A stretch of DNA of 64,000 nt from Nonomuraea zeae (GCF_005889725.1 NZ_VCKX01000007.1:47586-111585); one strand, 5' to 3'. Positions 21,974 to 32,343 are shown, counted from the stretch's first letter. A program made the numbers and translations. The notes: a model not told the origin generated them from the letters alone.

Positions 21974-22828
21974 CTAGTCCTGGCCCAGCCTGGCGGTGAC
22001 GAAGCGGTCTCTTCTGGTGAGGTCCTGGCGAAGGCGTACGTCCCGCCAGCCGTTGTCCTCGGGGAAGGTCAGGTAGACCGCCCTGCCCTGCTCGTCGGCG
22101 TGCTCGACGGCGACCCAGCCGCCGGGGCGCAGCAGCCGCCTGGCCGTGCGCTCGACCGCGCGCACCTCGCCGAGCCCGTCGCCGCCCGAGCCGTAGAGAG
22201 CCCTGGAGGGGTCGTAGTCGCGCACCTCCGGGTCGCGCGGGATCGCGCCGGGCGGGATGTAGGGCGGGTTGGAGATGACGAGGTCCACCTTGCCGTTGAG
22301 CTCGGGCAGCGCCTCGGCGAGGTCCTCGGGATGCAGGTGGGTGCGGCCCTGGCCGTGCTCGGAGATGTTGCGCTTGGCCCAGGTGTACGCCGCGGGATCG
22401 ACCTCGACGGCGTGCACCTCGGCCAGCGCCACCTCCTGGGCGATCGACAGCGCGATCGCGCCGGAGCCGGTGCCGAGATCGACCACGAGCGGGGCGTTCA
22501 CGTCCATCTCGCGCAGCGTCTCGATGGCCCATCCGGCCATCACCTCGGTCTCCGGCCTGGGCACGAACACGCCGGGCCCGACCACGAGCTCCAGATAGCG
22601 GAAGTAGGCGTGGCCGGTGATGTGCTGCAGGGGCTCACGGGCCTCACGCCTGGCGATGCCCTCCCAGAACAGCGCGTCGAAGTCGGCGTCCTTGACCGTG
22701 TGGAGCTCGCTTCTGCGCACGCCGTGGACGAACGCCGCGATCTCCTCCGCGTCCGTGCGCGGCGAGGGCACACCTGCCTCGGCCAGCCGAGCGGTGGCGA
22801 GGGCGATCTCGTCCAGCAGAAATGTCAT
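21974..22828 (-). CDS. prmC: Release factor glutamine methyltransferase
   Basis: 284 residues. Methylates the Gln of the GGQ motif in release factors using S-adenosylmethionine. Seen: an N-terminal helical release-factor-binding domain (residues 1-80), [11 protein letters not shown]-binding [13 protein letters not shown], and the catalytic NPPY in [11 protein letters not shown]. The ATG overlaps the prfA stop (ATGA), so it is coupled to its own substrate's gene. Confidence 0.96.
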   Translation of the reverse strand: MTFLLDEIALATARLAEAGVPSPRTDAEEIAAFVHGVRRSELHTVKDADFDALFWEGIARREAREPLQHITGHAYFRYLELVVGPGVFVPRPETEVMAGWAIETLREMDVNAPLVVDLGTGSGAIALSIAQEVALAEVHAVEVDPAAYTWAKRNISEHGQGRTHLHPEDLAEALPELNGKVDLVISNPPYIPPGAIPRDPEVRDYDPSRALYGSGGDGLGEVRAVERTARRLLRPGGWVAVEHADEQGRAVYLTFPEDNGWRDVRLRQDLTRRDRFVTARLGQD

Positions 22829-23877
22829 GAGTGTTGTGCGAGCTTCTCCGCCATTTCGGCGTCGATGAGGGCCTGGGTGACGGCGTTGAGCTCACCGTCG
22901 AGAACCTGGTCGAGGTTATACGCCTTGAACCCGACGCGGTGGTCGGAGATCCGGTTTTCCGGGAAGTTGTAGGTGCGGATGCGCTCGGAGCGGTCGACCG
23001 TACGCACCTGCGACTTGCGCTCGGCCTGCGCGGCGGCGTCGGCCTGTTCCTGCGCCACGGCCAGCAGCCGGGCGCGCAGGATGCGCATGGCCGACTCCTT
23101 GTTCTGGAGCTGGCTCTTCTCGTTCTGGCACGAGACCACGACGCCGGTGGGCAGGTGGGTGATGCGGACCGCGGAGTCGGTGGTGTTGACGCTCTGCCCG
23201 CCGGGGCCGCTGGAGCGGTAGACGTCGATGCGCAGGTCGTTGGCGTCGATCTGGACGTCGACCTCCTCCGCCTCCGGGTAGATGAGCACGCCGGCGGCGC
23301 TGGTGTGGATGCGGCCCTGCGACTCGGTGACGGGCACCCGCTGCACGCGGTGCACCCCGCCCTCGAACTTGAGCCTGGACCACACGCCCTCGTCGCCCTT
23401 GGCCCGGATGCCGACCGTGACGTCTTTGTAGCCGCCCAGGTCGGAGGGCTGGCTGTCGATGACCTCGGTCTTCCAGCCGAGCCGCTCGGCGTATCTCAGA
23501 TACATCCGCAGCAGGTCGCCCGCGAACAGCGCGGACTCCTCGCCGCCCTCGCCCGCCTTGATCTCCATGATGATGTCCTTGTCATCGTTGGGATCGCGCG
23601 GGATGAGCAGATGTCTGAGCTTCTCCTCCAGCTGCGGGATGCGCTCCTCGATCTCGACGGCCTCGGCAGCGAACGCCTCGTCCTCGCCGGCCAGCTCCTT
23701 CGCGGCGGTCAGGTCTTCCCTGGCCGACTCGAGCTCGCGGTAGGTGCCGACGACGGGGGTGAGCTGCCGGTAGCGCTTGCCGAGCGTGCGGGCCTTGTTC
23801 TGGTCTGCGTGCACGGCGGGATCTGCGAGCTGCAGCTCCAGCTCGGAATACTCCTTGAGCAACTCGTCGAGATTCAC
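22825..23877 (-). CDS. prfA: Peptide chain release factor 1
   Basis: 350 residues. Recognises UAA/UAG stop codons and triggers peptide release. Seen: GGQ at residues 226-228 within [17 protein letters not shown], the [11 protein letters not shown] segment of domain 1, and the C-terminal [17 protein letters not shown] block. I chose GTG 23877 because an AAGGAA ribosome site sits 8 bases before it and homology (NLDELLKEY) begins there. A strong hairpin separates it from rpmE upstream. Confidence 0.97.
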   Translation of the reverse strand: MNLDELLKEYSELELQLADPAVHADQNKARTLGKRYRQLTPVVGTYRELESAREDLTAAKELAGEDEAFAAEAVEIEERIPQLEEKLRHLLIPRDPNDDKDIIMEIKAGEGGEESALFAGDLLRMYLRYAERLGWKTEVIDSQPSDLGGYKDVTVGIRAKGDEGVWSRLKFEGGVHRVQRVPVTESQGRIHTSAAGVLIYPEAEEVDVQIDANDLRIDVYRSSGPGGQSVNTTDSAVRITHLPTGVVVSCQNEKSQLQNKESAMRILRARLLAVAQEQADAAAQAERKSQVRTVDRSERIRTYNFPENRISDHRVGFKAYNLDQVLDGELNAVTQALIDAEMAEKLAQHS

Positions 23878-23917
23878 CGTGCGTTCCTTCGTTTGGGTGT
23901 GGCCGTTCCACCAACAA

Positions 23918-23953
23918 CGCCGACCCGGCGCACGAGGTGCGTCCGGGTCGGCG
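23918..23953 (-). terminator. Strong hairpin between rpmE and prfA
   Basis: CGCCGACCCGG (23918-23928) pairs perfectly with CCGGGTCGGCG (23943-23953), and inside it CGCAC pairs with GTGCG around a GAG loop. It lies just after the rpmE stop on the minus strand and is followed by TTGTTGG. Probably an rpmE terminator or attenuator with partial read-through into prfA. Confidence 0.7.
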
Positions 23954-23962
23954 TCGGTGAAG

Positions 23963-24181
23963 CTACTTGCCCGTGGCCTTCTTGCCGAAGCGCTTCTCGA
24001 AGCGAGCAACCCGGCCGCCCGTGTCGAGGATCTTCTGCTTGCCCGTGTAGAACGGGTGGCAGGCGGAGCACACGTCGGCGTGGATCACGCCGTTCTTCGC
24101 GGTGCTACGGGTGGTGAACGTGTTACCGCAGGAGCAGGACACCTGCGTCACGTGGTAATCGGGGTGGATGTCGCGCTTCAT
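23963..24181 (-). CDS. rpmE: 50S ribosomal protein L31 (zinc-binding form)
   Basis: 72 residues. Four cysteines (16, 18, 38 and 41) in a CxC...CxxC arrangement form the zinc ribbon of the C+ type L31, which many bacteria replace with a Cys-less paralogue under zinc starvation. Start [10 protein letters not shown] is the family's usual N-terminus, with AAAGGA 5-6 bases upstream of the ATG; an upstream ATG at 24244 is not used. Confidence 0.97.
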   Translation of the reverse strand: MKRDIHPDYHVTQVSCSCGNTFTTRSTAKNGVIHADVCSACHPFYTGKQKILDTGGRVARFEKRFGKKATGK

Positions 24182-24310
24182 CGCTGTCCTTTCGGGCTGC
24201 GGCCGCCGGGTCGCCGTCATTCGTGGCGTGAACCGGAACCGCAAAATGGTCAGCTACCAGTGTGCCAGATCGTGCAACCATCCCAGGCCATCGGGCATTC
24301 CCCCGATCTT

Positions 24311-24341
24311 TATGACGCGGTCACTGACGTCACACTAGGCT
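24311..24341 (+). promoter_or_regulatory. Candidate promoter of the secreted-protein gene
   Basis: TAGGCT (24336-24341) is a good actinobacterial -10 element, and TATGAC (24311-24316) lies about 19 bases before it as a weak -35. A transcript would start near 24348, leaving a leader of about 38 bases with the AAAGGA ribosome site. Based on sequence pattern only. Confidence 0.35.
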
Positions 24342-24385
24342 CCCATCGCACAAACCGTACATTTCGCCCCAGTCAAAGGAACGCG

Positions 24386-25432
24386 ATGAAGAGAAAGGTG
24401 CGGTTGCTCTTGGCGACCGCCACGGGGGCCGCCGTTCTCCTCGGAGGCACGGGCCTCTCCGCCACCAGCGCGTACGCCGCACAGCACGCGTCGGCCCTGG
24501 CGGACGACTTCACCGGAGACGCCTCGGCCAGCGCCTCCATCCCCGTCGGGAACGACGTCAGCGGGACCGTGACGCTCAAGCTCAAGGACCCGTCGAACGT
24601 GACCGGCATCACCGGCAGCATCGAACCGCCCGGCCAGGCGGCGAAGACCGTGACGTTCGACTTCAAGACCGGCAGCACGGCCGCCGAGGAGACCGTCACC
24701 GGCTCCTGGCCGATCACCAAGGACGACCCGGCCGGCAACTGGAAGCTGAGCGTCGTCGTGACCCGCGACACCGGCACGAACACCACCCCGTTCGTGGTCC
24801 AGGTCTCCGGCAAGCAGGGCATCGGCGCCGCGAGCGTCAAGCCCGACCCCGTGCAGCTCGTCAAGGGCAAGGACGTCAAGGTCACGGTCGAGACGTCGGT
24901 GAAGGACGCGACCACCGTGTCGGCCAAGCTCGTCAGCGACACGACCAGCGAGTACTACGACCTCGGCGACCTGGCCAAGGAGTCGGACGGCTACTACCGC
25001 GGCGTCACCTACTTCAGCGACGACACCGGCGCGGGCGCCTGGACCCTGGAGGTCTACGCGCACAAGGGCGGCCAGACGCTCAAGGGCGAGGCGGCGTTCT
25101 CGGTCGTGGCGGCCTCGGGGGGCGCCTCCAAGAAGGTCAAGTCCAGGATCACGATCGCCGCGCCGAACAAGGTGCGCAAGGGCAAGTCGTTCAAGGTGTA
25201 CGGCAAGGTGTACCGGGGCTCCAAGGCGTACAAGGGCAAGACCATCGAGGTGTACTTCAAGGCGAAGGGCACCAAGACCTACAAGCTCCTCGGTTTCGCC
25301 AAGTCCACCTCCACCGGCAAGTACACCAAGACGTACAAGGCCAAGAGGGACGGCTACTTCCAGATCAAGGTGCCGGGCACGAGCAAGACGCGCAGCTCGC
25401 TGTCGCCGCAGGAGTTCGTGGACGTCAGGTGA
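24386..25432 (+). CDS. Secreted protein with Lys/Tyr-rich C-terminal repeats
   Basis: 348 residues. A Sec signal peptide is clear (MKRKVR, hydrophobic core, AYA cleavage near residue 31). The mature part looks like two beta-sandwich regions (about residues 40-145 and 150-250). A strongly basic C-terminal domain of about 90 residues follows, with short Y-K-G-K / K-Y-T-K motifs (for example SKAYKGKTIEVYFKAKGTKT). I do not recognise a named family; the basic C-terminus suggests binding to anionic cell-wall polymers. AAAGGA lies 5 bases before the ATG. The gene sits between rho and rpmE, which are normally adjacent. Confidence 0.75.
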   Translation: MKRKVRLLLATATGAAVLLGGTGLSATSAYAAQHASALADDFTGDASASASIPVGNDVSGTVTLKLKDPSNVTGITGSIEPPGQAAKTVTFDFKTGSTAAEETVTGSWPITKDDPAGNWKLSVVVTRDTGTNTTPFVVQVSGKQGIGAASVKPDPVQLVKGKDVKVTVETSVKDATTVSAKLVSDTTSEYYDLGDLAKESDGYYRGVTYFSDDTGAGAWTLEVYAHKGGQTLKGEAAFSVVAASGGASKKVKSRITIAAPNKVRKGKSFKVYGKVYRGSKAYKGKTIEVYFKAKGTKTYKLLGFAKSTSTGKYTKTYKAKRDGYFQIKVPGTSKTRSSLSPQEFVDVR

Positions 25433-25478
25433 CGTCAGCGGCCGAAAACGTCAGCGGCCCGAGAACTGTCAGCGGCCC
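25433..25478. repeat. Short tandem repeat spanning a stop codon
   Basis: GTCAGCGGCC occurs three times in 40 bases (near 25436, 25449 and 25467). The last copy contains the stop codon and final codons of the response regulator gene on the minus strand. It looks like duplication of the gene's 3' end. Confidence 0.6.
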
Positions 25479-26104
25479 AGATAAGTGAGCACGGCGAGCA
25501 CCCGCCGATGGTCCTCGGGCGCCGGCCCGAGGGCCAGCTTGGCGAAGATGCTGGAGATGTGCTTCTCCACCGCGCCCTCCGAGACCACCAGCCTGGAGGC
25601 GATCGCGGTGTTGGAGCGGCCCTCGGCCATCAGGGCCAGGACCTCGCGCTCCCGGGGGGAGAGCGAGTCGAGCGGGGCGCCGCGGCGCTGGCGGCTGAGC
25701 AGCTGCACGACGACCTCGGGGTCGATGACCGTGCCGCCGGCCGCCACCTGCCGCACCGTCTCCAGGAACTCGGCCACGTCGGCCACCCGCTCCTTCAGCA
25801 GGTAGCCGACGGCCTTGCCGATGAGGTCGCCCGCGTAGCGCTCCTCCACGTATTGGGACAGCACCAGGATCGGGAAGTCGGGCCTGGCCGCGCGCACCCG
25901 CAGCGCCGCCCGCACGCCCTCGTCCGTGTGGCTCGGCGGCATCCGCACGTCGACGATCGCCAGGTCGGGATCGTGCTCCAGCACCGCCTCGACCAGCGCG
26001 GGCCCGTCGGAGACGGCGGCCACGGTGACGATGCCCCCGTCGGCCAGGAGTCGCGCCAGCCCTTCGCGCAGCAGTACGGAATCCTCTGCGATGACCACGC
26101 GCAT
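25469..26104 (-). CDS. NarL/LuxR-family response regulator
   Basis: 211 residues. Receiver domain with phospho-acceptor Asp52 in LAIVDVRMPP, acidic pair EDS at residues 7-9 and the Lys in LLKERV. The LuxR-type helix-turn-helix spans about residues 145-205 (LSPREREVLALMAEGRSNTAIA). Start ATG 26104 opens directly on MRVVIAEDS; an upstream ATG adds an unrelated extension. It follows the cognate kinase by 10 bases. Target genes unknown, possibly the adjacent convergent secreted protein. Confidence 0.93.
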   Translation of the reverse strand: MRVVIAEDSVLLREGLARLLADGGIVTVAAVSDGPALVEAVLEHDPDLAIVDVRMPPSHTDEGVRAALRVRAARPDFPILVLSQYVEERYAGDLIGKAVGYLLKERVADVAEFLETVRQVAAGGTVIDPEVVVQLLSRQRRGAPLDSLSPREREVLALMAEGRSNTAIASRLVVSEGAVEKHISSIFAKLALGPAPEDHRRVLAVLTYLGR

Positions 26105-26114
26105 GTGCACATGA

Positions 26115-27380
26115 CTACCACTCGCAGGGCAGCTCCGCACGCACAAGTGTGGGGCCGCCGAGGGGGCTGTGCAGGACCAGCACGCCGTCGATGGTGGCCG
26201 CCCGGTCCGCCAGGCCCGACAGGCCCCCGCCCGGGCTGACCAGCGCGCCGCCGATCCCGTTGTCCCACACGTCCACGACCACGCCGCGGTGGTCCCTGAC
26301 GACCGTGACGGCCGCCTCGGTCGCCGCCGAGTGCTTGGCCATGTTGGTCAGCGTCTCGGCCACGATGAAGTACGCGATGCTCTCGACCGCCGCGGGCGGG
26401 CGTTCGATCAGGTCCACGGAGACGTCCACCCGGATGGGCGCCCGCGCGGCCAGCCCCGACAGCGCGGCGTCGAGCCCGCGGTCGCTCAGGATGGCCGGGT
26501 GGATGCCCCTGGCCAGGTTGCGCAGCTCGGCGATGGCCGACTTCGTGCCCGCGTGCGCCTGCGCGATGAGCATCCTGGCCTCCTCGGGCTCGTTGTCGAA
26601 CTTGGCCTGCGCCCGCCCCAGATCCACCGCGACCGACAGCAGCCGCTGCTGCGCGCCGTCGTGCAGATCGCGCTCGATCCGGCGCCGCTCCGCCTCCGCG
26701 GCGTCGATCCCCCTGGCCCTGCTGGCCCGCAGCCGCTCCTCCTCGCTGCCGCCCAGCAGCACCACGGCGAGCGTCCCGTGCAGCCAGGCCATCCCCCGCA
26801 CCAGGTACGCGGTCAGCACGAGCGCCCCCGCGCCGAAGACCGAGGCGACGCACGCGCCCAGCACGTCGTCGATGACGATGTCGCTCTGCATCCCGCCCCA
26901 TTCGTGCAGCGCGAGCCACACGGGCGCGAACAGCAGCACCGTCGTCACCCCCCACATGAAGAGCGAAACCGCGGCCTCGACCAGCCCGAGCGGGACGAGC
27001 ATCAGCAGATAGCCCAGGTCCTTCCAGGTGGCGGGATCCGACAGCAGCCATCGGATGTGCGCGCCCAGCCCGCGCTCGGGACGGCCGCGGTACGGGTCGG
27101 CGATCGTGATCCCGAACGCCACCCGCTGCAGCCGCCGCTCCAGCATCGCGCCGCCGCGCCACACGAGCACGGTCGCCATCGCCAGCGGCACGCCCACCCA
27201 GATGACCGACAGCGCCAGCGAGGTCGGCACCGCGAAGGACAGCACCAGGAACCAGCCGAACCCGAACGCCACGCTGACCAGCAAGTACGGCGCCGCCCGC
27301 CAGGTCAGCGGATCGGCCAGAACCCCCAGAGGGCCGTTGGGCCCTAACGGCACGCGCTCTTTCAACGGCACTGATCGCAT
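26115..27380 (-). CDS. Sensor histidine kinase (membrane sensor domain, HisKA_3)
   Basis: 421 residues. The N-terminal ~195 residues form a putative sensor domain with two pairs of transmembrane helices. Then comes the dimerisation block ERRRIERDLHDGAQQRLL with phospho-acceptor His240, and an ATPase domain (ETLTNMAKHS N-box; GGGLSGLADR G-box). ATG 27380 (MRSVPLKERVPL) is chosen; the longer frame upstream covers the rho terminator. Paired with the response regulator that follows. Confidence 0.92.
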   Translation of the reverse strand: MRSVPLKERVPLGPNGPLGVLADPLTWRAAPYLLVSVAFGFGWFLVLSFAVPTSLALSVIWVGVPLAMATVLVWRGGAMLERRLQRVAFGITIADPYRGRPERGLGAHIRWLLSDPATWKDLGYLLMLVPLGLVEAAVSLFMWGVTTVLLFAPVWLALHEWGGMQSDIVIDDVLGACVASVFGAGALVLTAYLVRGMAWLHGTLAVVLLGGSEEERLRASRARGIDAAEAERRRIERDLHDGAQQRLLSVAVDLGRAQAKFDNEPEEARMLIAQAHAGTKSAIAELRNLARGIHPAILSDRGLDAALSGLAARAPIRVDVSVDLIERPPAAVESIAYFIVAETLTNMAKHSAATEAAVTVVRDHRGVVVDVWDNGIGGALVSPGGGLSGLADRAATIDGVLVLHSPLGGPTLVRAELPCEW

Positions 27381-27510
27381 GCACCAAGCGTGCCCGGCGG
27401 GCGCGCGGGAGTGAATCCGGCAGCCTTCCGTCGTAAGGGTGGGGCTAGCCCCACCCCCGGCGAGCCACCGCGGAGAACCGGCGAACTGCCGCGGAGAAGA
27501 GACATGCGAA

Positions 27511-27540
27511 AGGGGCGGCGGGGAACACCCCACCGCCCCT
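27511..27540 (-). terminator. rho transcript terminator hairpin
   Basis: AGGGGCGG...CCGCCCCT flanking CGGGG/CCCC gives a stem of 12 pairs with a single unpaired base and an AACA loop, starting 13 bases after the rho stop on the minus strand and followed by TTTCG. It separates rho from the downstream two-component genes. Confidence 0.7.
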
Positions 27541-27552
27541 CAGGCGAAGCCG

Positions 27553-29664
27553 CTAGTCGCGGTCGTTGCTCACCGTGGTCTTCTGGACCTGCAGGAGGAA
27601 CTCCGCGTTCGACTTGGTCTCCTTCATCTTCTCAAGGAGCAGCTCGAGCGCCTGCTGCATGTCCAGCGCGTGGAGCACGCGGCGCAGCTTCCAGACGATC
27701 TGGAGCTCGTCCTTGGCCATGAGGATCTCTTCCTTACGCGTGCCGGACGCGTCCACGTCCACCGCGGGGAAGATCCGCTTGTCGGCCAGGGAGCGGTTGA
27801 GCTTGAGCTCCATGTTGCCGGTGCCCTTGAACTCCTCGAAGATGACCTCGTCCATCTTGGACCCGGTCTCGACCAGGGCCGTGGCGAGGATCGTCAGCGA
27901 GCCGCCGTTCTCGATGTTGCGGGCGGCGCCGAAGAAGCGCTTGGGCGGGTAGAGCGCCGTGGAGTCGACACCACCCGACAGGATGCGACCGGATGCCGGG
28001 GCCGCCAGGTTGTAGGCGCGGCCGAGGCGGGTGATCGAGTCGAGCAGGACGACCACGTCGTGGCCCAGCTCCACCAGGCGCTTGGCCCGCTCGATGGCGA
28101 GCTCGGCGACCGTGGTGTGGTCTTCGGCGGGACGGTCGAAGGTCGAGTGGATGACCTCGCCCTTGACCGACCGCTGCATGTCGGTGACCTCTTCAGGCCG
28201 CTCGTCCACGAGCACGACCATCAGGTGGCACTCGGGGTTGTTGTGGGTGATCGCGTTCGCGATCGCCTGCAGCACCATCGTCTTACCGGCCTTGGGCGGC
28301 GAGACGATGAGACCGCGCTGGCCCTTGCCGATCGGCGACACGAGGTCGATGATCCGCGTGGTCAGGATGTTGTGCTCGGTCTCGAGGCGCAGGCGCTCCT
28401 GCGGGTAGAGCGGCGTCAGCTTGTTGAAGTCGGGCCTGTTGCGGGCCTGCTCCGGGTCCATGCCGTTGACGGTGTCGAGGCGGACCAGGGCGTTGAACTT
28501 CTCGCGCCGCTCGCCGTCACGCGGCTGCCTGACGGCACCGGTGATGACGTCGCCCTTGCGCAGGCCGTTGCGGCGGATCTGGGCCAGCGAGACGTAGACG
28601 TCGTTGCTGCCCGGCAGGTAGCCGCTGGTCCTGACGAACGCGTAGTTGTCGAGGATGTCGAGGATGCCGGCGATCGGGATGAGCACGTCGTCGTCGCCGA
28701 TGACCGGCTCGCTGCTGTCGAAGCGGTCACGGCCACGGCCGCGGTTGCGCTCCCTGAAGCGGCCCCTGCGGCCACGGCCGCTGCGGTCGTCGTCCTCGCC
28801 ACCACGCGGGTCGTTGCGCGGGTCGTTGCGCTGGTCACCGCGCTGGTCTCCACGCTGGTCACTGCGGCCGGAGTCGGCGGCGCGCTCACGCGTGTCGCCT
28901 CGGCCACCGTCCCGGCTGTCACGGCCGTCCCGGCCGTCACGCCCGTCGCGGCCGCCGTCGCGACCGCCCTCACCGCGGTCGCTTCCGCCCCTGTCACTGA
29001 CCCTGTCACGGTCGCTGACCCGGTCGCGGTCGCCCGCACGGTCACTGCGGTCACTGCGGTCACTGCTGCGGTCACTGCTGGTGCGGTCGCCGCGCTCGCG
29101 ACGCTCGCCACGGCTGCGGCGCTCGCGACGGCTCTCGCCGCGCTCGGCGCGCACGTCGCCCTGCCCGTTGTCCACGGGCTGGGCGGCCACGGCGGGCTGC
29201 TCGGCGATCGGCTCGGGAGCCGGCGCGGCAACAGGGGCGGGCGCGGGGGCCGACGCGGCAACGGGCTCAGGCGCCGCGGCCACGGGCTCGGCGGCCTGCG
29301 CGGCCGGCTCTTCAACGGTCTTGGTGCGGGAACGTTCCCTGCGCGTCCGCGTGGGCCGCTCAGCCGCGGGTGCCGCCTCGGTCGTCGCAGGCGCCTCCGC
29401 CGCGGGTGCGGCTACGGGTGCGCCTTCTCCGGAACCGCCACCCTGCTTCTCCTGGATGGCCGCGATGAGCTGGCTCTTCCGCATGCGCCCGGTCCCGCTG
29501 ATGCCCAGCTCCGCTGCCATCTTCTGCAGCTCGGGCAGCACCTTGGCGGACAGGCCGGTGCCGGAGCGACGCGCACGCGGCTTGGCCGGGGCGCGGGTGG
29601 GGGTGTCGCCGGACGCCGGCTCAGCGCCTGATGCGTCGGAGAGGAGTTCGGTGGTGTCGCTCAA
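27553..29664 (-). CDS. rho: Transcription termination factor Rho with large disordered insertion
   Basis: 703 residues, an ATP-driven hexameric RNA helicase that ends transcription. The Rho_N domain covers about residues 35-70 ([18 protein letters not shown]). A low-complexity stretch rich in Arg, Asp, Gly and Ser runs from about 75 to 305, with [13 protein letters not shown] and [15 protein letters not shown] repeats. The RNA-binding CSD and ATPase core follow, including P-loop PPKAGKT (about 454-460). The E. coli protein has 419 residues; high-GC actinomycetes commonly carry such an insertion. The start is a TTG at 29664, supported by GGGAAGGA eight bases upstream. Confidence 0.96.
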   Translation of the reverse strand: MSDTTELLSDASGAEPASGDTPTRAPAKPRARRSGTGLSAKVLPELQKMAAELGISGTGRMRKSQLIAAIQEKQGGGSGEGAPVAAPAAEAPATTEAAPAAERPTRTRRERSRTKTVEEPAAQAAEPVAAAPEPVAASAPAPAPVAAPAPEPIAEQPAVAAQPVDNGQGDVRAERGESRRERRSRGERRERGDRTSSDRSSDRSDRSDRAGDRDRVSDRDRVSDRGGSDRGEGGRDGGRDGRDGRDGRDSRDGGRGDTRERAADSGRSDQRGDQRGDQRNDPRNDPRGGEDDDRSGRGRRGRFRERNRGRGRDRFDSSEPVIGDDDVLIPIAGILDILDNYAFVRTSGYLPGSNDVYVSLAQIRRNGLRKGDVITGAVRQPRDGERREKFNALVRLDTVNGMDPEQARNRPDFNKLTPLYPQERLRLETEHNILTTRIIDLVSPIGKGQRGLIVSPPKAGKTMVLQAIANAITHNNPECHLMVVLVDERPEEVTDMQRSVKGEVIHSTFDRPAEDHTTVAELAIERAKRLVELGHDVVVLLDSITRLGRAYNLAAPASGRILSGGVDSTALYPPKRFFGAARNIENGGSLTILATALVETGSKMDEVIFEEFKGTGNMELKLNRSLADKRIFPAVDVDASGTRKEEILMAKDELQIVWKLRRVLHALDMQQALELLLEKMKETKSNAEFLLQVQKTTVSNDRD

Positions 29665-30121
29665 CTAAAAGGTCCTTCCCAGGGGTCGGGCGCCGGTTTT
29701 GTTCTGCCGGGCGTCCCGGAGGTGCTTGCGATCCGGCGGGACAGACCGGGTCGGGGTGCACTTTGCGATCTTCGGCTGTCGCTGGAGACGGCCGCCACTC
29801 TTGGGGAGGGGCTCGTCCAAGCCGCCACAGGACCGTGGCGCGTGGCTGACACCCCCCAGATTGCTGTCGCCAACCAGATGTCGAGATGCTTCGAACGCGC
29901 AGGTCCCCGTCGTCGCCGCCTCACGTTGAGCCAACCGGGTGTGGGCCAACCGGAGGCAACGGATTCCGGGGAGACAGCCGCGCTGCTCACGCCTCGCGAC
30001 GTGAAGCATGATGCAGCGATGTATGGCTGACAAGCACGCACCCACCAAGGGGGCATCTGGTGCGGCTATCAGCCTAACATCACCAGCGCACACGGCTATT
30101 CCCTGAAGGTCTAAAGAGGCA
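29665..30121 (-). other. Long rho leader region, no gene
   Basis: A 457-base spacer between thrB and rho, both minus-strand. I see no convincing coding frame. A TAGGCT -10-like element on the minus strand (positions 30071-30076) would give a rho transcript with a leader of about 400 bases, consistent with the long rho 5' UTRs involved in autoregulation in other bacteria. No U-tracted terminator is visible. Confidence 0.4.
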
Positions 30122-31027
30122 TCAGCGTGTCTCGGGGAACTGAACGTTCGCACCAACCGGGTCGACGTCCATTTGCTGGATGTGCCAGTCATTACCCACT
30201 TCTGGCGCGATCAAATCCTGCGTATCCGAGGTCGAAAACGCAAGAACCGTGGGACCCGCTCCCGAAACGACCGCGGGCACGCCCACTGCACGGAGACGTT
30301 CTACCAGATTCGCGCTCTCCCGCATCGCAGGCGCGCGGTAGTGCTGGTGGAGTCGGTCTTCGGTGGCGGCGAGCAGCAGCTCTCGCTCCGGCCGCTGGGT
30401 CAGCGCGGCTATCAGCAACGCGGCCCTGCCGGCGTTGAAGGAGGCGTCCTTGTGGGGCACGTCCTTCGGCAGCAGCCCCCGTGCGGTCTCCGTGGCCAGT
30501 CGCGTCGAAGGGATGACGACGACCGGGCGGATGCGCACGTCGGGAGCCAGTTTCACCATATGGGGTGACCCAGCGTGGTCGGACCAGGCCACGGTCAGCC
30601 CGCCGGCCAGGCAGGGCGCCACGTTGTCCGGATGGCCCTCCATCTCGGTGGCCAGCGCGAGCACCTCGTCGTCCGAGATTTCGCCATCGGCCAAAGCGCG
30701 GGCCGCGAGAATGCCCGCGCAGACCGCCGCCGAGGACGATCCGAGACCCCGGGCGTGCGGGATGCTGTTGCGGCAGTGCAGGCGGATCCCCGCCGGCTGC
30801 GGCACCCCCATGCGGGCGAACGTCTGGCGCATCGCCCTGACGACCAGGTGCCCCTCGCCGGTGTCGACCTCGCCCGCGCCCTCGCCCTCCACGGTGACGC
30901 GCACCCCGCGCCCGTCGGTGAGCTCGGCCTCGACCTCGTCGTGCAGGCTCAGGGCCAGGCCCAGCGCGTCGAACCCCGGTCCGAGATTCGCCGACGTGGC
31001 AGGCACCCGGATTTGGACGGTTGTCAT
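30122..31027 (-). CDS. thrB: Homoserine kinase
   Basis: 301 residues, GHMP-family enzyme that phosphorylates homoserine with ATP, the penultimate step of threonine synthesis. Seen: N-terminal VPATSANLGPGFDALGLAL, the ATP loop PHARGLGSSSAA (about residues 91-102), and C-terminal VVSGAGPTVLAF. It follows thrC by 79 bases in the expected thrC-thrB order. Confidence 0.96.
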   Translation of the reverse strand: MTTVQIRVPATSANLGPGFDALGLALSLHDEVEAELTDGRGVRVTVEGEGAGEVDTGEGHLVVRAMRQTFARMGVPQPAGIRLHCRNSIPHARGLGSSSAAVCAGILAARALADGEISDDEVLALATEMEGHPDNVAPCLAGGLTVAWSDHAGSPHMVKLAPDVRIRPVVVIPSTRLATETARGLLPKDVPHKDASFNAGRAALLIAALTQRPERELLLAATEDRLHQHYRAPAMRESANLVERLRAVGVPAVVSGAGPTVLAFSTSDTQDLIAPEVGNDWHIQQMDVDPVGANVQFPETR

Positions 31028-31106
31028 ACGCTCACGTTTCTCTCACTACTTCTCACTCCCCGTGCACGTGCTCCCGCCCGCGCCCGCCCGTGCGCGCGTA
31101 CGCGCG

Positions 31107-32165
31107 TCAGGCGAGGTTGAGCGCCGCCGCGGCGGCGTGGACGTCGATGGGGATGACGACCGGCGCCGGCGCGCCCGAGATGGCCCAGTCGGGGTCCTTC
31201 AGGCCGTTGCCGGTGACCGTGCAGACGATGCGCTGCCCCGGCTCGACCAGACCCTGCGCGTGGGCCTGCAGCAGGCCCGCGACGCTGGCCGCCGAGGCGA
31301 GCTCCACGAACACGCCCTCTTCCTGCGCCAGCAGTTTGTACGCGGCCGCGATCTGCCTGTCGGTCACCGCCTGGATGGTCCCGCCCGACTCGTCGCGAGC
31401 CGCGGTGGCCAGCTCCCACGACGCCGGGTTGCCGATGCGGATGGCGGTGGCGATCGTGTGCGGATGGACGACGGGCGCCCCCTCCACGATGGGCGCCGAG
31501 CCGCTGGCCTGGAAGCCGAACATGCGCGGCCGCTTCGACGACACGCCGTCGGCCGCGTATTCCTGGTAGCCCATCCAGTAGGCCGAGATGTTGCCCGCGT
31601 TGCCGACCGGGATGCAGTGGATGTCCGGCGCGTCGCCGAGCGTGTCGACGATCTCGAACGCGGCCGTCTTCTGTCCCTGCAGCCGGAACGGGTTGACCGA
31701 GTTGACCAGCGCGATCGGGTAGCTGGACGACAGCTTGCGGGTCATCTCCAGGCAGTCGTCGAACGACCCCTCGACCTGCAGCAGCGTGGCCCCGTGAACG
31801 AGCGCCTGGGCCAGCTTGCCCATGGCGATCTTCCCCTTGGGCACCAGCACGGCGCAGGTCAGCCCCGCGCGGACGGCGTAGGCCGCGGCCGAGGCGGAGG
31901 TGTTGCCGGTGGAGGCGCAGATGACCGCCTTGGCGCCCTCTTCGACCGCCTTGCTGATGGCCATCGTCATGCCGCGGTCCTTGAAGCTCCCCGTCGGGTT
32001 TGCCCCCTCGACCTTCAGGTAGACGTCGCACCCCGTGAGGGCCGAGACGCGGTACGCGGGCACCAGCGGCGTGCCGCCCTCGAGCAGCGTGATGACAGGC
32101 GTCTTCTCGGTCACAGGAAGACGTTCGCGGTATTCCTCGATGAGGCCACGCCACGACCTGCTCAT
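31107..32165 (-). CDS. thrC: Threonine synthase
   Basis: 352 residues, PLP enzyme converting O-phosphohomoserine to threonine. The PLP lysine lies in [16 protein letters not shown], and the phosphate-binding loop is [16 protein letters not shown]. This is the short class of ThrC usual in Gram-positive bacteria. In related genomes hom lies directly upstream; here it is 10.6 kb away behind the glycosyltransferase island. Confidence 0.96.
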   Translation of the reverse strand: MSRSWRGLIEEYRERLPVTEKTPVITLLEGGTPLVPAYRVSALTGCDVYLKVEGANPTGSFKDRGMTMAISKAVEEGAKAVICASTGNTSASAAAYAVRAGLTCAVLVPKGKIAMGKLAQALVHGATLLQVEGSFDDCLEMTRKLSSSYPIALVNSVNPFRLQGQKTAAFEIVDTLGDAPDIHCIPVGNAGNISAYWMGYQEYAADGVSSKRPRMFGFQASGSAPIVEGAPVVHPHTIATAIRIGNPASWELATAARDESGGTIQAVTDRQIAAAYKLLAQEEGVFVELASAASVAGLLQAHAQGLVEPGQRIVCTVTGNGLKDPDWAISGAPAPVVIPIDVHAAAAALNLA

Positions 32166-32343
32166 GATGACTCCCTACCTGCGGTGTTGGGCACAGAGTG
32201 TACGGGGTGCGGGCGACCGTCGCGGAGCCGCGTCCACAGGTCGGACGCGCGGTCCCCCATCGACGGGACGGGTCATTGGACAGGGCCACTATTCAGGAAA
32301 TTCTCAGCATCTCCCGATAAGGTCTCGGCAGGGGGTCACCACG

